A stretch of DNA of 64,000 nt, taken from NCBI GenBank assembly GCA_032191485.1, contig JAVDOI010000011.1:843463-907462 (forward strand). Reading direction: 5' to 3'. Within the stretch, counting starts at the first letter, position 1. Every line of letters starts with the position of its first letter. The translations under genes were made by a program, and so were the position numbers. This DNA is from Leptoclinus maculatus (lineage: Eukaryota > Chordata > Actinopteri > Perciformes > Stichaeidae). The notes under the pieces were generated by a model. It did not search any database. It worked only from the letters and a program-made list of their open reading frames with translations, and had not been told where the DNA came from. Shown here in pieces: positions 63,326 to 64,000 of the stretch.

Positions 63326-64000
63326 TAAAGTATTAAGAAAAGCTAAATGTCTCTAAGAAACCCGTCCTGTGACGTGACCGGTGCGTCTTTCTTAATCTAG
63401 GAATATTGTCATTACTGCCTGAGCTGTTAAAACAAGCAGTTTAAAAGGTTAAAGTTACAGCCACGATTAAAGAGGTGGAGTTAATGCAGCAGATACAATA
63501 AATCTCATGCCACCGTGTAATAAAACAAGATTCAACGCATATTGGATACGTGTGCATTTAACTGCAATGTCATCAGCTAATTAACGAAACACATCTGTAA
63601 TTCTTTAGCCCTCCTATTTAGCGTTCATAATAACTATATGAATAGTTCAATAAATAGTTCATAAAACAATAAAATGTAGTTGTCAGCAGATTGGTTTAAG
63701 TGTTTATTAATGTACAGTATTTGTCAACATTATACCCTATCCTACGAAGACATGCGTATGTTATATTACATGAGTTTTATTACATTGTGATTTATTATCT
63801 GTTTCATACACAAGCCTCTCCACTGATCATCTATTACATATTTATTTACTGCTGCGGTTAAAGTGAACCAACCAACATATTTTGATGCTGCTACCCATCA
63901 ATCATTGTGTAGGTTCTGGTCATTTCTGGTCCTGTCTTGAAACTCAGACTCTCATATCTGTTTACTTTTAAACATTTCGTCGCATCAATCGTTTTCCTAA

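Larger units (their letters stand above)
59661..64000. other. 5' flank of fat2, no recognised gene
   Basis: Contains the 10-bp minisatellite (60081-60690), a purine-rich tract (about 61815-62290), G16 (62439-62454) and dispersed repeat copy 6. The remainder is AT-rich; no conserved protein-coding segment was recognised on either strand. Confidence 0.75.

Overview
This window is vertebrate, almost certainly teleost (percomorph-like), nuclear DNA. Evidence: long CA/GT and AT microsatellites, interspersed repeats of types familiar from percomorph genomes, GT-AG introns, and one very large multi-exon gene. That gene lies on the minus strand and is the 5' three quarters of a giant FAT-type protocadherin. 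Several short blocks (VTCYIT followed by DGDPLGQF across an intron, RGSVVENS, METDPV, the KRNF segment, the SLDDYQPVF linker) match vertebrate FAT2 better than FAT1, FAT3 or FAT4 as I know those proteins, so I call it fat2.

Layout, right to left along the transcript: 5' flank with a 61-copy 10-bp minisatellite (60081-60690) and a purine-rich tract; a probable non-coding exon 1 ending at 58888; a 12-kb intron 1 holding a 1.7-kb pyrimidine-only minisatellite (about 54335-56065); exon 2 (43553-46819), with the start codon, signal peptide and the first nine or so repeats; small exons 3-10 between 42405 and 25133; a second giant exon 11 (20851-24518); and exons 12-19 down to 172. The gene runs off the left edge. 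I joined 18 coding exons at consensus-type splice sites; every phase agrees and the sum is 10,308 nt, or 3,436 codons. By linker count this is about 32 cadherin repeats and the start of the next. The laminin-G, EGF, transmembrane and cytoplasmic parts are not in the window. I recognise no second gene.

The introns hold the unusual material. Six copies of one dispersed repeat each carry a block that reads like a near-consensus CTCF site. The exon 3-6 segment has microsatellites almost touching three splice sites: a C16 run before exon 3, (UG)39 against the exon 4 acceptor and about (CA)41 just after the exon 6 donor. The last two are complementary in the pre-mRNA and bracket an in-frame 579-nt block, which suggests exon looping, skipping or circularisation. 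A 138-bp near-palindrome lies in intron 3, and a nested repeat insertion lies in intron 11.

Exon coordinates come from reading splice sites and reading frame by eye. No alignment, RNA or motif-scanning program was run.
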